From: Pseudomonadota bacterium
Lineage (GTDB): Bacteria; Tectomicrobia; Entotheonellia; Entotheonellales; Entotheonellaceae
Direction of reading: 5' to 3'
Assembly (NCBI GenBank): GCA_005777235.1
Contig: SXND01000011.1
Location: 1 to 45,986 of the forward strand
Length of the DNA stretch: 45,986 nucleotides
Below are positions 43,562 to 45,986 of the stretch, piece by piece. The translations under genes and the position numbers were made by a program. Position 1 is the first letter of the stretch. Each line of letters opens with the position of its first letter. The notes below the pieces were generated by a model, which did no database searches, was not told the origin of the DNA, and worked only from the letters and a program-made list of their open reading frames with translations.

Positions 43562-43990
43562 TCACCAGCGTCGCCCATCTCGCTCCTCGCGCCCTCCGCG
43601 TTCCTCGCGCCCTCCGCGTTCCTCGCGCCCTCCGCGTTCGTGTCTTTGGTGATGTTTTTCCTCTCGGCACTCGCAATGTGCGGATGAGATCCTATCCCCC
43701 CAGTCCTGTAAATGGGGGACATCCCCGGCATAGGTTCTGCACTGTCCTCGAAAATTATCGTGCTCGCATACTCTCAGCTCACAACGAGGCGAGACGCGCA
43801 GCGAGGAAATTCTGTCACCCCATCTTTTCTGGAGATTGGCTATTTGTTGGTCCGCCCCAAGCTTGAGGACTTCGCCCCCGTAGTGTATATGCTCATACAT
43901 ACGACAGATATTCTCGGCTTGTGCGATGCCAGGAGCACAACACAACACCAGCGCAACCACGTAATGGTATCTCATGATGCGAGATCGCAT
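43562..43990 (-). CDS. Secreted beta/gamma-crystallin-like protein with charged repeat tail
   Basis: A 142-aa protein. GAGGAG lies 7 bases before ATG 43990. A signal peptide (YHYVVALVLCCAPGIAQA) precedes two crystallin-type Greek-key motifs: CRMYEHIHYGGEVLKL with WGDRISSLRV, and CELRVCEHDNFRGQCRTY with WGDRISSAHC. Such domains bind calcium or inhibit proteases. The C-terminus is a low-complexity run of the hexapeptide RGGREE (three DNA repeats of 18 bp). It converges with the broken resolvase gene. The extracellular role is unknown. Confidence 0.8.
   Translation of the reverse strand: MRSRIMRYHYVVALVLCCAPGIAQAENICRMYEHIHYGGEVLKLGADQQIANLQKRWGDRISSLRVSPRCELRVCEHDNFRGQCRTYAGDVPHLQDWGDRISSAHCECREEKHHQRHERGGREERGGREERGGREERDGRRW
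43584..43637 (+). repeat. Three tandem 18-bp repeats
   Basis: TCCTCGCGCCCTCCGCGT is repeated three times without a mismatch. On the minus strand it encodes the Arg-Gly-Gly-Arg-Glu-Glu tail of the crystallin-like protein. Unit number may vary between strains. Confidence 0.9.
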
Positions 43991-44796
43991 CGCCTTTCTC
44001 CTCAAGAATCCGTTGTGAAGCCCCCCGCTTCATTGGGGGGAGGAAGCCGTGCGACGTATGCCAGCAAGGCAGCTACACGCATAGCCAGGCCCGCCTTGGT
44101 GTCTCACTCGACCCATCCACGCTCAGATATATCGTCGTCCCAAGCGACTGTCGCACTGTAGGTCAGCGAGGTCGCAGGATGGGCCGGCACGCCAAGAGGC
44201 CGCACCAGAAAGTCGTGTCCACTCATGCGAGTCGCCTCACCTTTTTCCCTTGGTCTGCTGTGGTGGGCCTGTCACGCGTGGCCTTGCCCTCCTGTGATCA
44301 TGGTCCCGCTAAACTCGTTGGCGTCAAGAGCCTTGTAGCCAGCTTTCCTGAAGTCTGCATCAGCGCGTCAAAGTTCTGGGCGTCAGGAGAGACGCGCGTC
44401 GAGTCTAGGCTCAGACCATGATTATGCTACACGAGTACGGTGTGTGCAATCCATGGATGTGCTGGTATTTTTGGAGCGTCCGGCTCTGCAGCAAGAGAGG
44501 TACGACTCGGGAACAGCCGGCCGTCCTCTTGGCTGCTCATGCTCGACCACTGCGTGTGTAACCCGTAAGATGTCCTACGATGCTCGATCCTGTGTGCAAC
44601 AAGAAGAGCCCCATGCGTGCCTCATTGTCCTCCATTCCCCGGGCCCCGGCCGTATGTCACGAATCGGTCGAGAACTGCCATTTTGGAACCGCCGACTCTA
44701 TAAAAACTTCGGTCCACAACTTCAGTGCTTTTCTCTGCCTGGCGGCGTTGTCGGGGCAACCGGCTGGTCGCTCCACCTGACACGGGCAGCGGGCCC
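43991..44796. other. Non-coding stretch with one mobile-element-like hairpin
   Basis: About 800 bp without a convincing gene; the open frames here lack protein-like composition. At 44025-44042 CCCCCC, GCTTCATT-type loop and GGGGGG form a hairpin followed by AGGA, similar in layout to the right ends of the tnpB elements (GGGG then AGGA), so it may be a lone end. I see no RNA gene. Confidence 0.35.
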
Positions 44797-45678
44797 TCAC
44801 GGCACCTCGCGCAGCAGGCGAAAGCCGACGTACTGCAAGCGGTTATCCGGATGGGCATAGCCACGGTGACTGGACTGGCAGTGGTCCGCCGCGTCGTTCC
44901 AACTCCCGCCCCGCAAGCCACGGTTGACCCCGCTGGCAGGACCGCGCGGGTCCACCACTGTCTGTCCGCTGGCAGCCCGGGCCTTGTAGGTATCCGGCGC
45001 ATACCAGTCAGCGACCCATTCCCAGACATTGCCCGCCATATCCTGCACGCCAGAGGGACTCTGGCCCTCGGCGTAGCTCCCCACTGGAGCGCCCGTGGCG
45101 TAGCCGTCGTCCACACCTTGCTCTTTCCACGGATACGTGCAGCGCTGATCGCAGGCATTAAGGCGCTGGCCCTCGAATTGATTGCCCCACGGATAGACGC
45201 GCCCCTCGCTGCCCCGCGCCGCGTACTCCCACTCCGCTTCCGTCGGCAGACGGTAGCGTACGCCCGGTGCACGGGCGTTGAGCCTGGTGATGAAGGCCTG
45301 CACATCGTGCCAGGACACAGATTCGACGGGCAGATTGGCGCCCTTTACCTGGCTGAGATTCCCCTCCATCACCTGATGCCACTGCGCTTGCGTGACCTCG
45401 TATTTTCCCAGGTCAAACGGCTTGCTCAAGCGCACCGTATGCACGGGCTGCGCCGTGGCGCCCGCTGTGTCCGACCCCATGCGGAACTCCCCCGCCGGAA
45501 TACGCACAAACACCAGGCCCAGGCTGTCGGACGGCCCAGGCGTATGCGTACGTTGCGGGGCCTCACGACACCCGTATGGCAAGCCGAGCAGGAGTGCCAG
45601 GGCACCCAGGAGAGCTGACACGGCCCGCAGCGACAGCGCGGCCCAGGGGAGACGGTGGTGGCGTAGAGGTGGGACCAT
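44797..45678 (-). CDS. Formylglycine-generating-enzyme-family (SUMF1-like) protein
   Basis: A 293-aa exported or membrane-anchored protein. AAGGAG precedes ATG 45678, and residues about 12-38 are hydrophobic. The body has the family landmarks VRIPAGEFRMGSDT, YEVTQAQWHQVM, PVESVSWHDVQAF, YRLPTEAEWEYAARG, GNVWEWVADWY, RGGSWND and YVGFRL. True FGEs oxidise a sulfatase cysteine using two cysteines near the C-terminus. Here only one (DHCQSSHR) remains at that place, so sulfatase activation is unlikely. Many bacterial relatives have other oxidase or binding roles. No sulfatase or kinase gene adjoins. The longer open frame upstream is coded by a repeat element. Confidence 0.85.
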   Translation of the reverse strand: MVPPLRHHRLPWAALSLRAVSALLGALALLLGLPYGCREAPQRTHTPGPSDSLGLVFVRIPAGEFRMGSDTAGATAQPVHTVRLSKPFDLGKYEVTQAQWHQVMEGNLSQVKGANLPVESVSWHDVQAFITRLNARAPGVRYRLPTEAEWEYAARGSEGRVYPWGNQFEGQRLNACDQRCTYPWKEQGVDDGYATGAPVGSYAEGQSPSGVQDMAGNVWEWVADWYAPDTYKARAASGQTVVDPRGPASGVNRGLRGGSWNDAADHCQSSHRGYAHPDNRLQYVGFRLLREVP

Positions 45679-45721
45679 AGGGCTGTGCTCCTTGGTGGCA
45701 TAGCGTCGTAGGGGCGACCGG

Positions 45722-45853
45722 CTCGTGCCTTCACCGAGCTGTGGTGCCAGGTGTTGCCCCCTGGGAGCGCCGGGCTCCAGCCCGGCTCCCAAAGCCACGC
45801 TGGAGCCCGGCGCACCCAGGATATGTCTCACATGCGCTCGGTTGAGGCACTAG
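45722..45853. repeat. Inverted-repeat (MITE-like) element, copy 2
   Basis: The right end TCGGTTGAGGCACTAG (45838-45853) is identical to that of the element at 8861-8990. The left end (CTCGTGCCTTCACCGA at 45722-45737) matches with a few changes. The interiors share GGGAGC and GAGCCCGGCG segments. It sits just upstream of the SUMF1-like gene, whose open frame runs through it. Confidence 0.65.
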
Positions 45854-45929
45854 AGCATTTTCATAATTTACATACTGTTTTATGGCCGGGTATGGTATAA
45901 AGGGGGCACGCTGTAGGAGGGCGTTGTGG

Positions 45930-45986
45930 ATGGTAGCATCGATATCATTGGATTTACGTCAGCGGATAATGAAGGCGTGTGATGAA
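45930..45986 (+). CDS. IS630-family transposase, 5' end only
   Basis: AGGAGG lies 10 bases before ATG 45930. The 19 visible codons read MVASISLDLRQRIMKACDE, the typical opening of IS630/Tc1-type transposases (S-x-D-L-R-x-R-I/V) leading into the helix-turn-helix. The gene runs off the window. Its left end probably begins near 45853, directly after the CTAG of the repeat element, consistent with TA-targeted insertion. Confidence 0.7.
   Translation, partial: MVASISLDLRQRIMKACDE

Noticed and set aside
43690..43725. Hairpin-like CCCCC/GGGGG sequence
   Set aside because: It lies within the crystallin-like coding region and lacks the TGGC/GCCA arms of the element hairpins; it is probably chance pairing.
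44444..44860. 138-codon plus-strand frame before the SUMF1-like gene
   Set aside because: It has no ribosome site, a composition unlike the real genes and an overlap with the 3' end of the convergent gene.
1..45986. CRISPR array
   Set aside because: The repeated units seen are coding repeats (144 bp, 18 bp) or scattered hairpins; none has regular unique spacers.

Overview
This is a GC-rich bacterial chromosome segment from a Gram-negative-type organism: it has a PEP-CTERM (exosortase-sorted) protein, a ComEC, a Tat-signal molybdoenzyme and sigma-54 regulation. The gene mix (AAA/TIR/pentapeptide proteins, a taurine-transaminase-like enzyme, many solitary tnpB elements, an archaeal-type FAU-1 protein) would suit an uncultivated lineage such as Tectomicrobia. 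That placement is inference; no marker here fixes the phylum.

Layout. 1-5900: a decaying region. Fragments of secreted proteins are followed by a respiratory operon (4Fe-4S ferredoxin, NrfD-like anchor, DUF4239 protein, molybdopterin oxidoreductase) whose ferredoxin and catalytic genes are each broken by small hairpin-ended elements. 6210-8766: a class III aminotransferase and a response regulator-nucleotide cyclase. 8987-14592 (minus strand): a compact three-gene operon of TIR-TIR-ATPase, ATPase-TM-TPR and cupin-pentapeptide proteins, a candidate uncharacterised conflict or signalling system. 14738-22948: two IS200/IS605-type elements carrying only tnpB, around a 6PGDH-like dehydrogenase, a NifA-like activator, ogt and aspS. 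22935-32608: comEC, an ABC-type permease, tRNA-Gln and tRNA-Glu, a FAU-1-like ribonuclease, two small proteins, an MFS exporter and a Memo-family protein.

32614-38765: tRNA-His, then what I read as a lasso-peptide-type RiPP locus. It holds an asparagine-synthetase-like cyclase without the glutaminase cysteine, a 63-aa precursor with a predicted 17-aa core, a PEP-CTERM protein behind a strong sigma-54 promoter, and a PqqD-like leader-binding protein. Convergent to these are a translationally coupled HPr-kinase-like protein and a sulfotransferase. No B2 leader peptidase and no dedicated exporter lie in the window. A paired kinase and sulfotransferase acting on a Ser/Thr-rich lasso tail would be an unusual modification set.

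38863-45986: an IMP-cyclohydrolase-like protein, a GAF/HD-GYP protein, a HAD hydrolase, a RuvC-like resolvase split by another hairpin element, a beta/gamma-crystallin-like secreted protein, a formylglycine-generating-enzyme-family protein, a second copy of a ~130-bp inverted-repeat element, and the first codons of an IS630-type transposase.

A theme runs through the window. Related terminal hairpins (a C4/G4 stem with a bulged A, then TGGC/GCCA) flank several insertions. For three insertions (ferredoxin, comEC, resolvase) deleting the predicted element rejoins a plausible host reading frame. At comEC the element also supplies the present start codon.
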